A stretch of 64,000 bases of DNA from Poa pratensis (taxonomy: Eukaryota > Streptophyta > Magnoliopsida > Poales > Poaceae), in assembly GCA_947311845.1 (NCBI GenBank), contig CAMZMU010000063.1, positions 119,089,612 through 119,153,611 on the forward strand, in the 5' to 3' direction. The first letter of the stretch is position 1. Each line of letters opens with the position of its first letter. Positions 12,301 through 23,777 of this stretch are shown here, piece by piece. The notes below the pieces were generated by a model. It had not been told where the DNA came from, did not search any database, and saw nothing but the letters and a program-made list of their open reading frames with translations. Made by a program: the position numbers and the translations under genes.

Positions 12301-13244
12301 CGTGGCCTGAACTTCATAGTATTTCTTGATCTTGAATGTTTAGGCCGCGCTTTTCCTTGTTTCGCGACTTATAATTGTGCAGATTGGCCTTGACTCGCAC
12401 CTGGAAGATCATCTGACTTCGTGAGCTTCTTTGTTAGAGTATCCTGATAGCTTCAGAACTTGATGACGACTATCTTCAAATTTTTGATGATAATATGATG
12501 TAGCCCCCAAGGATTGAGAGGATGTATGTGGTAATCATCTCAATTCTTCTCAGAGAACTCTGAAGGTCATCACCTGTAACTTGATATCATGAATAAAACA
12601 ATTGTTAAGTTACAAGTAATTGTAATTGGTGTTGCCGTACTATAAGCAGTACATCGACCTCTAGTTAGGCCATCTGAATCCTTAAGTGGGCACTCGCGCG
12701 ACTCAGTATTTCCTAGGAACATGTGTGTTCAGGGTCGAGAGCGGCCATGATAGGCAATCAAGCTCGATTGACGCCACACCCCAGTACTTTGGCCACATAA
12801 TGCGAGTAGCAATCCAACTTAAGGTAAATTTGATAATTGCCAATAAATCGGCTGTTTCAGGGTAACAAAGACCCCAAGAAACATAATGATATTGCCATGA
12901 TAGGCTAAGCTATGATAAGCTTTGATTATGATGACACATAAGGTCGCGCCTAGGTGGCAACCGAGTGTTATACATAGGGTTGGATCGCGCGTAGGTGGCG
13001 ATCCATGGTGATACATGGGGTCGGTCGCGCCTAGGTGGCGACCAGAGATGATACAAAGTTTACGGCCGCGCCTAGGTGGCAGCCGGTTTCTGATACAAGG
13101 GTCGATCGCGCCTGGGTGGCGATCAGATGTTGCATAGGTCGCGCCTAGGTGGCGACCAAAGTTGAAGTTCTAGCCCTGAGTGGCTGTGATGATACTCAGC
13201 TATAAAGCTGGAAAGGATGATGCTTGGCTCTGATTAGCCTTTTC
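12301..13244 (-). other. Element B non-coding 3' internal region
   Basis: This lies between the polypurine tract and the integrase stop. No coding frame is visible. 12301-12940 is unremarkable AT-richer sequence; 12942-13157 holds the hairpin array described separately; 13158-13244 continues with no clear signal. Confidence 0.7.
12942..13157. repeat. Tandem array of six hairpins with a constant loop
   Basis: Six units share the loop core gcctaggtg (contains the palindrome CCTAGG; variants gcgtaggtg and gcctgggtg). Their flanking arms are complementary within each unit but differ between units: 12942-12962 GGTCGC/GCAACC (one mismatch); 12981-13005 TGGATCGC/GCGATCCA; 13023-13043 GGTCGC/GCGACC; 13063-13085 CGGCCGC/GCAGCCG (one mismatch); 13104-13124 GATCGC/GCGATC; 13137-13157 GGTCGC/GCGACC. 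Spacing is about 33-42 bp. The paired changes (GGTC with GACC, GATC with GATC) look compensatory. Confidence 0.85.
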
Positions 13245-14743
13245 TTATGTATAGTACGGTCGCAGGTGTGCGACGTTCCAAGGGCGAGGTGCCTCGAGAC
13301 GATCCTCGAAATCATGGCGTTCGCTGCTTTCTTCCCTTACATCCAGCAGGTAGTACGACCCATTGTTTAGCTTCTTGCTGATGATGTAGGGTCCTTCCCA
13401 TGGAGAGGACAGCTTATGCATTCCCTTGTGATCTTGTTTAAGTCGCAGTACTAGGTCGCCTTCTTGAAAGGTGCGGGTTTTGATGCGTCTGGCATGATAG
13501 CGTCGCAAGTCTTGTTGATATACTGCTGACCTTGATGCTGCCAAGTCTCTAACCTCTTCTAATGTGTCCACCGAGTCTTGCCGAGCTATCTCATTATCTG
13601 TCTCGATGTAAGCCGCAACTCTTGGTGAATCATGTATGATATCGCTGGGCATGACTGCTTCTGCTCCATAGACCATGAAATATGGTGTAAATCCTGTGGA
13701 TCTGTTAGGGGTTGTTCTTAAGCTCCACAGTACTGCTGGCAGTTCTTCCACCCAACATCCTGGAGATGCTTCGACCTTTTCAATAAGGCGCGGCTTAATT
13801 CCATGGAGAATTTCCTGGTTAGCTCGCTCAGCTTGTCCATTGCTCTGCGGGTGTGCTACTGACGTGAGGTCCAATCTTATCCCATTGTCTGCGCAAAATA
13901 TCTGTGTAGCCCCTTCAGAGGTGTTGCTCCCATTGTCTGTAATGATACTATGGGGGTAACCGAAGCGGAATATGACCTTCTTCAAGAACTTGACTGCTGT
14001 TTCAGCCTCGCAATCTCCCACAGGTTCTGCTTCTATCCACTTTGTGAATTTGTCCACCATGACTAAGAGGTGAGTTTTTCCGTTTGAAGACCGTCTGAAA
14101 GGCCCTACCATGTCAAAACCCCATACGGCAAAAGGCCATGTGATGGGTATTGTGCGAAGTGCTTGGCTGGCATATGATCTTGCCTAGCGTATCTTTGACA
14201 TCCATCGCACACTCTGACAATTTGCTCTGCGTCTGCTAATGCTGTTAACCAGAAGAATCCATGTCGGAACGCCTTTGCCACCAAAGATCTTGACGAAGCA
14301 TGATGGCCACAATCGCCTGAATGAATTTCGTGCAAGATTTTTCGTCCCTCTTCTGGTGAGACACATCTTTGGAATGCTCCTGACACGCTGCGCTTGTATA
14401 ATTCGTTGTTGATGATTGTATAGGCCTTTGATCGTCGTATGATTTTGCGCGCCTCAATTTCATCGTCCGGCAGCACTCCGCGACTTAAATATGCCATGTA
14501 TGGCTCTGTCCATCCTGGCTGTTCATGCAGGGCTGCGACTAAAGTTGAATCATCCTCTGGCTCTGCAATGTCAATCTCTGCTGGAGGTTTGACTGATGGA
14601 TTGTGCAGTTCATCCAGGAAAACATTGGGTGGGACTGACTGTCTGTTGGATCCAAGCCGAGACAGGGCATCTGCAGCTTCATTTTGTCTCCGATCAATAT
14701 GTTCAACTTGGTATCCAGTGAAATGTCCAGCAATTCTGTCCAC
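13245..14743 (-). pseudogene. Element B integrase with zinc-binding domain
   Basis: 14743-14105 carries the end of the second RNase H, a linker and the HHCC domain (HSGDCGHHASSR...VCDGCQRYA). 14111-13245 is a long intact frame with DMVGPF (first Asp), IITDNGSN (second Asp), SNGQAERANQ (Glu), WSLRTTPNRSTGFTPYFMVYG and the C-terminal KLSSPWEGPYIISKKL typical of plant gypsy integrases. The two frames are joined by a frameshift near 14150, in front of the first catalytic Asp. Length and motifs otherwise match the family. Confidence 0.85.
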
Positions 14744-15621
14744 CTCTCTCTATATGCAGCCATGTTCGCATCCTTGCTGTCCCACGTTCCGGAGACCTGC
14801 TGTGCCACCAAGTCTGAATCGCCAAAACAGCGTATGCGACTGATGTTCATCTCCTTTGCTATACGTAGACCATGAAGCAGTGCCTCGTACTCCGCCACGT
14901 TATTTGTGCAGTTGAAGTGTATCTGTAACACATACCGCAGCTTGTCTCCCTTGGGAGATGTTAGAACAACTCCAGCCCCCGAGCCTTGCAACTGTCTTGA
15001 CCCATCAAAATGCATGGTCCAGTATTTGGTTTCTGCCATGCTAGGAGCAACTTGGATTTCTGTCCAATCGTTAATAAAATCTGCAAGGGCTTGCGACTTA
15101 ATTGATGTGCGCGGCTCGTAACTGATGTGATGTGGTCCCAACTCGATCGCCCACTTAGCGACTCTTCCAGTAGCTTCTCGATTACGAATGATATCTGCCA
15201 ATGGTGCTGAACTCACCACAGTTATTGGATGCTCTTGGAAGTAGTGCTTCAGCTTGCGACTCGCCATGAACACTCCAAACACCAACTTCTGCCACTGTGG
15301 GTAACGCTGTTTGGAAGCTGTGAGGACTTCGCTCACGTAGTATACTGGTCTCTGGACAGGGTATTCCTTTCCTGTTTCTTGTCTCTCCACAACCATGACA
15401 GCACTCACAGCGCGGGAATTTGCCGCTATGTATAGTAGCATTGGCTCTTTATCTTTGGAGCCGCCAGAACTGGAGCATTTGTCAATTGATGTTTCAAGGC
15501 TGTCAGAGCTTCGTCGGCCTCTGCGTCCCAAACGAAGGTGTCTGATTTTTTCAACAGTCTGTACAAAGGTAGTGCTTTCTCTCCCAATCTTGATATAAAG
15601 CGACTCAAAGCTGCTACGCAA
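14539..15621 (-). pseudogene. Element B RNase H and second RNase H-like domain
   Basis: A 360-codon frame. It includes LLYIAANSRAVSAVMVVERQ and YYVSEVLTASKQRYPQWQK (RNase H next to RT), then MHFDGSRQLQGSGAGVVL, NNVAEYEALLHGLRIAKEM and CFGDSDLVAQQVSGTW (second RNase H-type domain). The acidic residues expected in this second domain (Asp of HFDGS, Glu of AEYEA, Asp of GDSD) are all present. It overlaps the RT frame because of a frameshift near 15430-15470. Confidence 0.85.
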
Positions 15622-16214
15622 CCAGTAAGTCGCTGCACATCTTTTATCTTTTCTGGCTTTTGGAGATCCATCACGGCCTTTATCTTGTCAGGATTGGCCT
15701 CAATGCCTCTTTCTGATACTATGAATCCCAATAGCTTTCCTGCTGGTACTCCGAAGACGCACTTTGTGGGGTTGAGCTTCATGTTGTATTTTCTGAGATT
15801 TGTGAATGTCTCTGCCAGATCACCAATAAGATCCTGGCTAACTTGCGACTTAATCACAATATCATCCACGTAGGCGTGAACGTTGCGACCTATTTGCTCA
15901 TGTAGGCAATTCTGAATGCATCTTTGGTAAGTCGCACCTGCGTTCTTCAACCCAAAGGGCATGCTGACATAACAAAAAGCTCCGAAGGGTGTGATGAAGG
16001 ACGTCTTTTCTTGGTCCTCCCTCTTCATCTTGATTTGATGGTAGCCTGAATAGGCGTCCAAAAAGCATAACAGCTCGCACCCAGCAGTTGAATCAATTAC
16101 TTGGTCGATTCGCAAAGCAAATGGATCCTTTGGACAAGCTTTGTTAAGACTGGTGTAATCAACGCACATTCGCCACGTACCGTTCTTTTTCATAACCAAT
16201 ACTGGGTTTGCCAC
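15426..16214 (-). pseudogene. Element B reverse transcriptase
   Basis: A single 262-codon frame with the complete RT motif series: ANPVLVMKKNGTWRMCVDY, LNKACPKDPF, FLDAYSGYHQI, FITPFGAFCYVSMPFGL, AYVDDIVIK (catalytic YVDD) and NPTKCVFGVPAGKLLGF. The N-terminal part, joining to the protease frame, is shifted near 16210-16280. Better preserved than the RT of element A. Confidence 0.88.
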
Positions 16215-16274
16215 CCATTCCGGATGGTATACCTCTGATGAATCCTGCAGCCAGCAAGCGAGCTATTTCCTCTC

Positions 16275-17153
16275 CTATTGCCTTTCTCCTGTCATCATGA
16301 AACGCCGTAGTGGCTGCTTCACTGGTTTAGCCGCAGGGTTCACTTTGAGGCTATGTTCTGCTAATTCTCTTGGTACCCCTGGCATATCTGACGGCTTCCA
16401 TGCGAAGATGTCCTTATTTTCCTGGAGAAAAGCGACGAGGGCCTTCTCCTGCTCTTCTTCCATGTGTGCTCCAATGCTGGTTTGCTTGGATGAGTCGCCA
16501 GGAACAAGATTTATCTGCTTAGTGTCCTGGGCCGCTTTGAATTTCATTGGTGGCTCGGCAGATGGCGTGGTAACCACACTCATGTCGTTTGGGTCCACCT
16601 GCGACTTATAACCTTTTAGCTCTTCCGCGGCACAGGCGGATTCTGCGAAGGCCGCATCTCCTTTCTCACATTCTATTGCTTTTTCTCTATCTCCGTACAC
16701 TGTGATGACCCCTTTTGGTCCTGGTATCTTCAACTGTAGGTACACGTAGCATGGCCTGGCCATAAACTTAGCAAAGGCCGTTCTTCCAAACAAGGCGTGA
16801 TATGGGCTTTGGAATTTTACCACTTCGAAGCTTAGGAATTCACTTCTAAAGTTCTCTTCTGTTCCAAAAGTTACCCCTAGGGTTATTTTCCCCACTGGCC
16901 GTGCGGACCTTCCTGGGACAATGCCGTGAAATACTGTTGACGTGGGCTGCAGGCTGGAATCCTTGAGTCCTAGACGCTGGAACGTATCGTAGTACAAGAT
17001 ATTAATGCTGCTTCCTCCATCCATAAGCACTTTGGTCAGCTTGTATCCTGCAACGTACGGTGCCACAACCAGTGCCAACTTGCCAGGTTCCCGTACTTGT
17101 GGCGGGTGGTCGTCGCGACTCCAGGTTACGCGTATTCTGACCACCTTAACCAA
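16275..17153 (-). pseudogene. Element B aspartic protease region
   Basis: A 292-codon open frame. The active-site motif reads VLMDGGSSINILYYD (Asp-Gly-Gly, normal for plant gypsy proteases). It is followed by HALFGRTAFAKFM and LKIPGPKGVITVYGD. The C-terminal end enters the RT N-terminus (LAEHSLKVNPAAKPVKQPLRR) before a frameshift. Confidence 0.8.
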
Positions 17154-18747
17154 TTGGGTGTTGCTGGTATCACGGCGTTCACCTGCTGACTTCTCGGCTC
17201 AATTTCTCTTCCTTTTGGAGGTATCGATAACTATTGTGTGATACTGCCCCGTCTGCCTGGGGTTACTCGCGCCGTGCTGCCCAATATTTGTGTTATGAGC
17301 CGCACTAGGGTTTCCTTCATGGGAATTCCCCCCGTTGTGTTGGCTCTCTTCTTTCCACTTTTGTAATAATGGCATTGCGCCTTGGTATGGTCCGCTGGCC
17401 GTCCATCACCTGTCGCATGAAGGTCGCATGGCCGGTTGAAAACTTCTTGCATATTGATTGGACGGGAGCCGTATCCTCGACCCCTTCCACGCTGGCCTCT
17501 GAATCCTCCACGCGCATTGGCGACGAGCCCTGAGTGACCATCTTCGCTTTTGCGTTTGTTTTGACTCGTTGTTGTGGCTCGTTTGCTGCTGCTGGGGCTT
17601 GTTGGAGTTTTTCTTTCCTTTTGCAGCAACCTCCTCTTCTTCTCCGTCTGACGCGTCTCTGGTTTTATCTGAGCTGGCATATTTGTTAGCCGCAGCCATC
17701 ACCTCGCTGAGGCTCTTGACTTTATCCTTCATGCGACCCAGCTTATGAATCAGCGGCTCAAACTTGCAGTTTTTCTCCATCACCAGGACGGCTGAGCTTG
17801 GTGGTATATTATCTGAGGAGTGTATTATTTCTGCCACCCTTTTCATCCAATGGCGACTTGACTCGCCTTCCTTCTGGACACAACGCTCTAGATCTTCTAT
17901 ATTGCAGAGTCGTTTGCAAGTTCCTTGGAAGTTCTTAACGAAGGCATCCTTCAGTTCCTCCCAAGTATTTATAGAGTTGGGAGGCAAATTTTGCAGCCAT
18001 ATGTGCGCTGCACCTTCTAGCATCATGTTGAGGTACTGCACATATTTCCTCTGAGGCGTTCAAATGCTCATCCCCATCTCGTAATTGTTCAGCCAGGTGG
18101 TTGGATCCATGCTGGCGTTGTAATTTGCCACCTTGCGTGGCCCTTTGAAATCTTCAGGAAAAGGTTCCGATCTGATCCTTTCAGTGAAACACGCTGGTCC
18201 CTTGAGTCGCGAGGACAGGGCTGTGGGCGCGCCTGCGGGGTTATCTGCGGGCCGCGTTTTCACCACTGGCGTATTCGCCTGCGCTTCTGCGACTTGCTCC
18301 TGCTGCCTCTGTGCGACTCCTGATACGTTCTCTGGTGGCCTGCTTTGGACGCTTCTTTCTGCTGCAATCCTGTGATTGGCTGGTACGAGGGCAGCTGTGC
18401 TTCGGCTTCCGCCCTATTGGCTTGTTGCAGGACTGCCGTACTTAGCATCTGAATCGCGCGCCGCGCCTCAGCATTGACCGGGTCATCGCCTGTTGGTACC
18501 ATCTGAGTCAAGATATTAGCCGCAGCATACATATTATCGACAGGGTTCTGGTAATGGCCCTGCGGGTGTGAAACCTCCTTGGTTGTTGCTGGGTCTCTTG
18601 ATTTGTTGGTACCCTTCCTTCCGCAGTGGTCTGGATTCCCGTCCCCGCGGCTGGAGTGAGCGGGATTTCCACTGTTGGTTGAGTCGCGCGCAGCTGTGTT
18701 TGCGGGTCAACCTGTCGTTGAGTCGCAGCCAGCGCGGCTACTCTCTG
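17154..18747 (-). pseudogene. Element B gag, main part
   Basis: 18041-17406 encodes the retrotransposon gag core (LEGAAHIWLQNLPPNSINTW, FVKNFQGTCKRLCNIEDL, QKEGESSRHWMKRVAEI). Frames 17680-17231 carry the basic RGG-like tract (GFRGQRGRGRGYGSRP) and a C..H..H..C zinc-binding motif (CDLHATGDGRPADHTKAQC). The upstream part (18532-18260, 18266-18060) continues in other frames. Element C cuts the reading frame at 18748-18752. Confidence 0.75.
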
Positions 18748-18752
18748 CCGCT

Positions 18753-19440
18753 TGATGTCTACGTGTGCTTCTATTCTTGTAGACAGTGTTGGGCCTCCAA
18801 GAGCAGAGGTTTGTAGAACAGCAGCAAGTTTCCCTTAAGTGAATCACCCAAGGTTTATCGAACTCAGGGACGTAGAGGTCAAAGATATTCCTCTCAAGCA
18901 ACCCTGCAATTAAGATACAAGAAGTCTCTTGTGTCCCCAACACACCCAATACACTTGTCAGATGTATAAGTGCACTAGTTCGGCGAAGAGATAGTGAAAT
19001 ACAAGTAATATGGATGATTATAAGTAGTAACTGCAATCTGAAATAAACATGGCAGCAAGCAAACATGTAGCAGAACTTGATGTAAACGGTGTTTCAATGC
19101 TTAGAAACAAGGCCTAGGGATCATACTTTCACTAGTGGACACTCTCAACAATGATCTCATAACTGAATAAGTAAAAGCTACTCTTAAACACTCTCTTGTT
19201 GGATAACAAACACCATTCATTGTGTAGGGCTACAAAAGCACACCTCAAGCCGAGTAAACAAGCTCCACAACGTCATAAAGGAATCACACACGTGCACACA
19301 CTGTCACCTTTACACCGTGGAGAGTACCGAGTTCATATTAAAGTAACCTATAGAGTGCATAATAGATAAAGAGTAACATCTACATATTCAACTAGATTAG
19401 CACAACTGAGCAAAAGTAAATACTGCTCGGGATTATTCTC
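18753..19440 (-). repeat. Element C 3' LTR, truncated to its last ~690 bp
   Basis: It matches 21063-21750 almost exactly and then stops abruptly at 19440, where unrelated internal sequence begins. The U3 part and the polypurine tract are therefore missing, most likely through a deletion across the internal/LTR junction. Confidence 0.85.
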
Positions 19441-21062
19441 ATTCACACCAAACTCAAGACAGTTCTCATTAGAGGGTTAGTGCATAATCAAAATTCTCAT
19501 ATTCTGTAATGATACAATCAATCCTAAAGCTTCTGGACATTAGCTACAGCCACCAATGCTTTGTGGAGCAAAGAAATCCACACAAACACAGTAAAAGAGC
19601 GAATGCAAAACAAAAGGCAGAATCTGTCAAAAACAGAACAGTCTGGAATGACGAATTTTTTCGAGGCACTTAAGTTGCTCATATGGATCTGGCCTAAAAT
19701 AATGAAACTTGCGTACATATCTCAGGAATATGCGTGATTTTTCGTAGAATTTGTCGAATTTTCTGCAAGGAGATGAGCCTAAAATCGTGACAGCTAAAAA
19801 TCTGTCTCTGCGCAGAAATCTAAATCTAGCATCAACTTTCAATAAAAGGTTTTACTTGGCACAACAATGCAATAAAATAAAGATACAAAAGAGTTGCTAC
19901 AGAAGTGACAAAACTCCTTGACTCAAAGAAAATAAAAATAACAGCAAATAAAAACGATGGGTTGTCTCCCATAAGCGCTTTTCTTTAACGCCTTTTAGCT
20001 AGGCATAGTGATTTTTATGATGCCACATAAAGATGAGAGTTGAAACATAAAAGAGAGCATCAAGAAGCATATATAAAACATATTTAAATCTAACACTCTT
20101 TCTATGCATAGGAGTCTTGTAAGAAAACAAGTCAATGAAGAACAAAGTGACTAGCATAGAAATGCAAAACAAGTGTAACTTCAAAAATTTCAACATAAAG
20201 AGAGAAGACTTAATATATTGAGATATATGAAACAATGTCTCCCTCTCTCATAAGGACCAGTAGGTCTTAAAGTACCCAGCAAATAAAAGCAAATTAAGAG
20301 AAAGCTCAAAACCTTCATCATAAAGAGAAGAAATTTTGTAACACGAAGATTTCTATAACCATACTTTCCTCTCTCAAAATAATTTTCAGTGGCATCATGA
20401 ATAAACTCAACAATATAGCTATCACATAAAGCATTATTATCATGATCCACATGCATATAAGTATCATTACTCTCCACATAAGCATAATCAATTTTATTAG
20501 TAATAGTGAGAGTAAAACTATCACAACCATCATTGTATTCATCATAAATTGCAGGCATAGTATAATCATAATAAACTTTATCCTCCATAGTAGGTGGCAC
20601 CAAAATACCACTATCATTATAATCATCATAAATTGGAGGCAAAGTATCATCAAAGAAAATTTTCTCCTCAAAACTTGGGGCTAAAAATATCATATTCATC
20701 AAAACCAGCTTCCCCAAGCTTAGACTTTTCCATAGCATGGCAATAATGGTGTTCAAAGAATTTATAGTAATACCATTGCTACCATCATGCAAACAAGCCT
20801 CCATAGGTTTTTTAATTTTCTCTCAAAAGCATCATGTCCTAATTCCATATAAAGTTCATAGAGATCTCTAATTTTTTTGTTGTTTTCCATTAAGCCTAAC
20901 TAGTGAAAATAAAAACAAGAAACAAAAAGAAATAATGCAGAATCTAAAGGAGATACCTTCGAGCACTCACACACTAGCAACAGCACTAGAAAATAGCTTA
21001 GTAGCCAGAGGATGTGAATACCTTTTACCTTACCTCCCCGGCAACGGCGCCAGAAAATAGCT
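19441..21062 (-). pseudogene. Element C internal region with a decayed gag-position ORF
   Basis: A minus-strand frame begins near 20889 (MENNKKIRDLYELYMELGHD in one frame) and continues after a frameshift as the 204-codon frame 20804-20190. That frame is acidic and Asp/Tyr-rich with a repeated PP(I/T)YDDYNDS-like motif (about 20660, 20600, 20540) and ends hydrophobic. No enzyme domain is recognisable. The segment 19441-20190 is AT-rich and non-coding; it includes gatgggttgtctcccataag (about 19957), which I have seen in other Triticeae elements of this type. Confidence 0.5.
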
Positions 21063-22644
21063 TGATGTCTACGTGTGCTTCTATTCTTGTAGACAGTGTT
21101 GGGCCTCCAAGAGCAGAGGTTTGTAGAACAGCAGCAAGTTTCCCTTAAGTGAATCACCCAAGGTTTATCGAACTCAGGACGTAGAGGTCAAAGATATTCC
21201 TCTCAAGCAACCCTGCAATTAAGATACAAGAAGTCTCTTGTGTCCCCAACACACCCAATACACTTGTCAGATGTATAGGTGCACTAGTTCGGCGAAGAGA
21301 TAGTGAAATACAAGTAATATGGATGATTATAAGTAGTAACTGCAATCTGAAATAAAGATGGCAGCAAGCAAACATGTAGCAGAACTTGATGTAAACGGTG
21401 TTTCAATGCTTAGAAACAAGGCCTAGGATCATACTTTCACTAGTGGACACTCTCAACAATGATCTCATAACTGAATAAGTAAAAGCTACTCTTAAACACT
21501 CTCTTGTTGGATAACAAACACCATTCATTGTGTAGGGCTACAAAAGCACACCTCAAGCCGGAGTAAACAAGCTCCACAACGTCATAAAGGAATCACACAC
21601 GGTGCACACACTGTCACCTTTACACCGTGGAGAGTACCGGAGTTCATATTAAAGTAACCTATAGAGTGCATAATAGATAAAGAGTAACATCTACATATTC
21701 AACTAGATTAGCACAACTGAGCACAAGTAAATACTGCTCGGGATTATTCTCCTTCTTGATAACACAAGAGTACTACGTGTAGGGCTGCAAAAGCACTCCT
21801 CAAAGTCTGAGTAAATAAACACCACAGTTCCCAAGAATAAGCCATGATAAATGTCTAAATTATTCATAGAGTCACACAAGTACCCACACTGTCACCTTGA
21901 TACCGTGTTGTCACAACGACTCCAGAACTAGACAAAATCACTTGAGTAGCATAAACATTATTAATGTATTCAGCGATACTAGCAATACACACGATCACAT
22001 AAAGATCACACCATGTAGAGAGAGATGAACCACATAGCTACTGGTAGAGCCCTCAGCCTCGGGGGAGAACTACTCCCTCCTCATCATGGGAGTCAGCAGC
22101 GGCGATGAAGATGCGGTGGAGTCGATGGAGATGACTCCGGGGGCAATTCCCCGTCCCGACGGCGTGCGGAACAGAGATTCTGTCCCCCGAAACTTGTCGT
22201 CGATGGCGGCGGCGCTGCGGAACTCTTCTGGAAATATGGTTTCGTATTTTAGGGTTTTCGCGTCTGAGGCAATAAATAGGCGAAGGGGCAACGTCGGTGG
22301 AGCCCCGAGGGGCCCACACCACCTGCTGGCGCGGCAGGGGCCCACCCGCCTGGGTGTGGTTTGGCCACCTCGGCGCCCTCCTTCGTCTCTCCTTCGGACT
22401 CCGTGACGGCGGTGGAAAAATAGGGACGTGGCCTTTTATTTCGTGCAATTCCGAGAATATTCGCAGAAGTACTTTTCTGAAACCAAAAACAGCAGAAAAC
22501 AGGGAACTGGCACTGTGGCATCTTGTTAATAGGTTAGTCTCAGAAAATGCATAAAAGTGATATGAAGTGTATATAAAACATGTAGCAATTGGTATAATAT
22601 AAGCATGGAACAGCAGAAATTATGGATACGTTGGAGACGTATCA
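21063..22644 (-). repeat. Element C 5' LTR (complete, ~1.58 kb)
   Basis: It starts on the minus strand at 22644 (TGATACGTCTCC) and ends at 21063 (...GTAGACATCA). It contains an internal partial duplication: the block around 21500-21620 (cacactgtcaccttt..accgtg, tgtagggctacaaaagcac) recurs in diverged form at 21770-21905. Confidence 0.9.
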
Positions 22645-22649
22645 CCGCT

Positions 22650-23257
22650 CCAGTTGGATTCCTTGGTTTATCTGATCGAGCCTGCGGCGCTCTTCTTCCA
22701 TCCTTCGAACCTCATACAGGAGCTCGCCCTGGCGGCCTCAATTTTGTTGCCCGGAGGGCGGCGTTCGTGGCTGACACAGGGACAAGAAGTGGGTTGCTTG
22801 GGGTGCCGATGCCTCGGTTTCTCCAGCAGTTCCTGATGCGCCTGCTCCTCCGGCCATGTAAACCGCGACTTGCGCCATCTCTTGATCTGGTGATAATGTG
22901 ATTTCTGGTGGGTAACCCCAGCAACTTTCTTCAAAGGCAGGTATGATGGACCCAAACTCTTGCGAGTCCATGCTTTCCACGGATTCTTCCCCATCATCGC
23001 GACTTCTTCTACTGAATCGCCTTCTTGGACCGATCTAAAGGACCTGCCACCGATGAAGCCGACGAAGACGTTGATGGATCCGAACGGATGACGTGGCCGG
23101 TCTCCAAATAATCTGCTTCCGGTCCCCAGCTTGAATCGTCGATGAGGGGCGTGCCATTGACCGTGATGATACGGCCAACAACAAGATCTTCAGCTCCCTT
23201 CATGGATCCTGCGCGGAACGTGACGCTCTTAACCGCAGGCCCCACGGTGGCGCCAAC
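22650..23257 (-). pseudogene. Element B 5' leader and gag N-terminus, upstream of element C
   Basis: Directly inside the 5' LTR the minus strand reads GTTGGCGCCACCGTGGGG, a gypsy-type primer binding site. The frame 23245-23009 begins shortly after and continues in shifted frames to 22668, where element C interrupts. Composition is Ser/Pro-rich without a recognised domain, as is usual for the gag N-terminus of these elements. Confidence 0.6.
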
Positions 23258-23772
23258 TGTCGTGGGTTTGTCACGTCAGGTGTCATAGATGACTTCGCAG
23301 GTGTGGGATTACGCGAGTCAAGCATCTCCGAGCTTGGGATCGCGGGAACAAAGATCAACACAGATTTACCCAGGTTCGGCCCCCTCAATGTGAGGTAAAA
23401 GACCTACTTCCTGCCTACCCTAGATTGGTATTGATATGATAATCAAGGTGTTACAATGGAGGCGATCCGATCTGGTACTCGCCGTATGAGCTAGGGTTTA
23501 GGGCTTGATAGCTTGACCCGCTATAAGTCCCGCGAGTCCTCTTTATATGCACAGAGGCTCGCTAGGTTACAAAAGGAAACTTCCCCCATAAGGAATACGT
23601 CCACAGAGGCCTACTCGGAGACTACTTGGTCTTCACGTCCTCCGGATATGTCTTCTAGATCTTTCCCCTTATGGCGGTTCAATATTGGCTTGCTCCCAAG
23701 TGGGCCTTTGTCCGTGCGAGTAAGTTAAATCGCACTGGGCCACGGGTTAATCCAAAAAGTATTCCCCCGACA
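23258..23772 (-). repeat. Element B 5' LTR
   Basis: The pair of 11776-12288. The adjacent gypsy-type primer binding site on the minus strand shows that this is the 5' LTR. It is followed by the target duplication CGGAG. Confidence 0.95.
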
Positions 23773-23777
23773 CGGAG

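Larger units (their letters stand above)
18753..22644 (-). mobile_element. Element C: young non-autonomous LTR retrotransposon inside element B gag
   Basis: It is bounded by a perfect target duplication CCGCT (18748-18752 and 22645-22649). Outer ends are TGATGTCTAC on the left and GACGTATCA on the right, so the minus-strand LTR starts TGATACGTCTCC, a start common in Triticeae gypsy LTRs. The minus strand next to 21063 reads TTCTGGCGCCGTTGCCGG, a primer-binding-site type sequence. There is no protease, RT or integrase; only a decayed frame remains, so it relied on proteins from another element. The 3' LTR lacks its first ~0.9 kb. The shared ~690 bp of the LTRs differ at only about 3 sites by eye, giving an age near 0.2 Myr. 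Confidence 0.92.
11776..23772 (-). mobile_element. Element B: Tat-like Ty3-gypsy LTR retrotransposon inside element A
   Basis: It has two LTRs of 513 and 515 bp (TGTCGTGGG...CCCCCGACA) and a perfect 5-bp target duplication CGGAG (11771-11775 and 23773-23777). Coding regions run on the minus strand: gag, protease, RT, RNase H, second RNase H-like domain, integrase. The second RNase H places it in or near the Tat lineage, but it has no extra ORF between integrase and the 3' LTR. A hairpin array sits there instead. By eye the LTRs differ at about 10 sites, mostly transitions, plus several one-base indels (about 2%). At 1.3e-8 substitutions per site per year this gives roughly 0.7-0.8 Myr. Gag is interrupted by element C. 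Confidence 0.95.

Noticed and set aside
22053..22521. Overlapping ORFs on both strands in the element C LTR
   Set aside because: GC-rich LTR leader; the frames overlap on both strands and none has a recognisable domain or start context.
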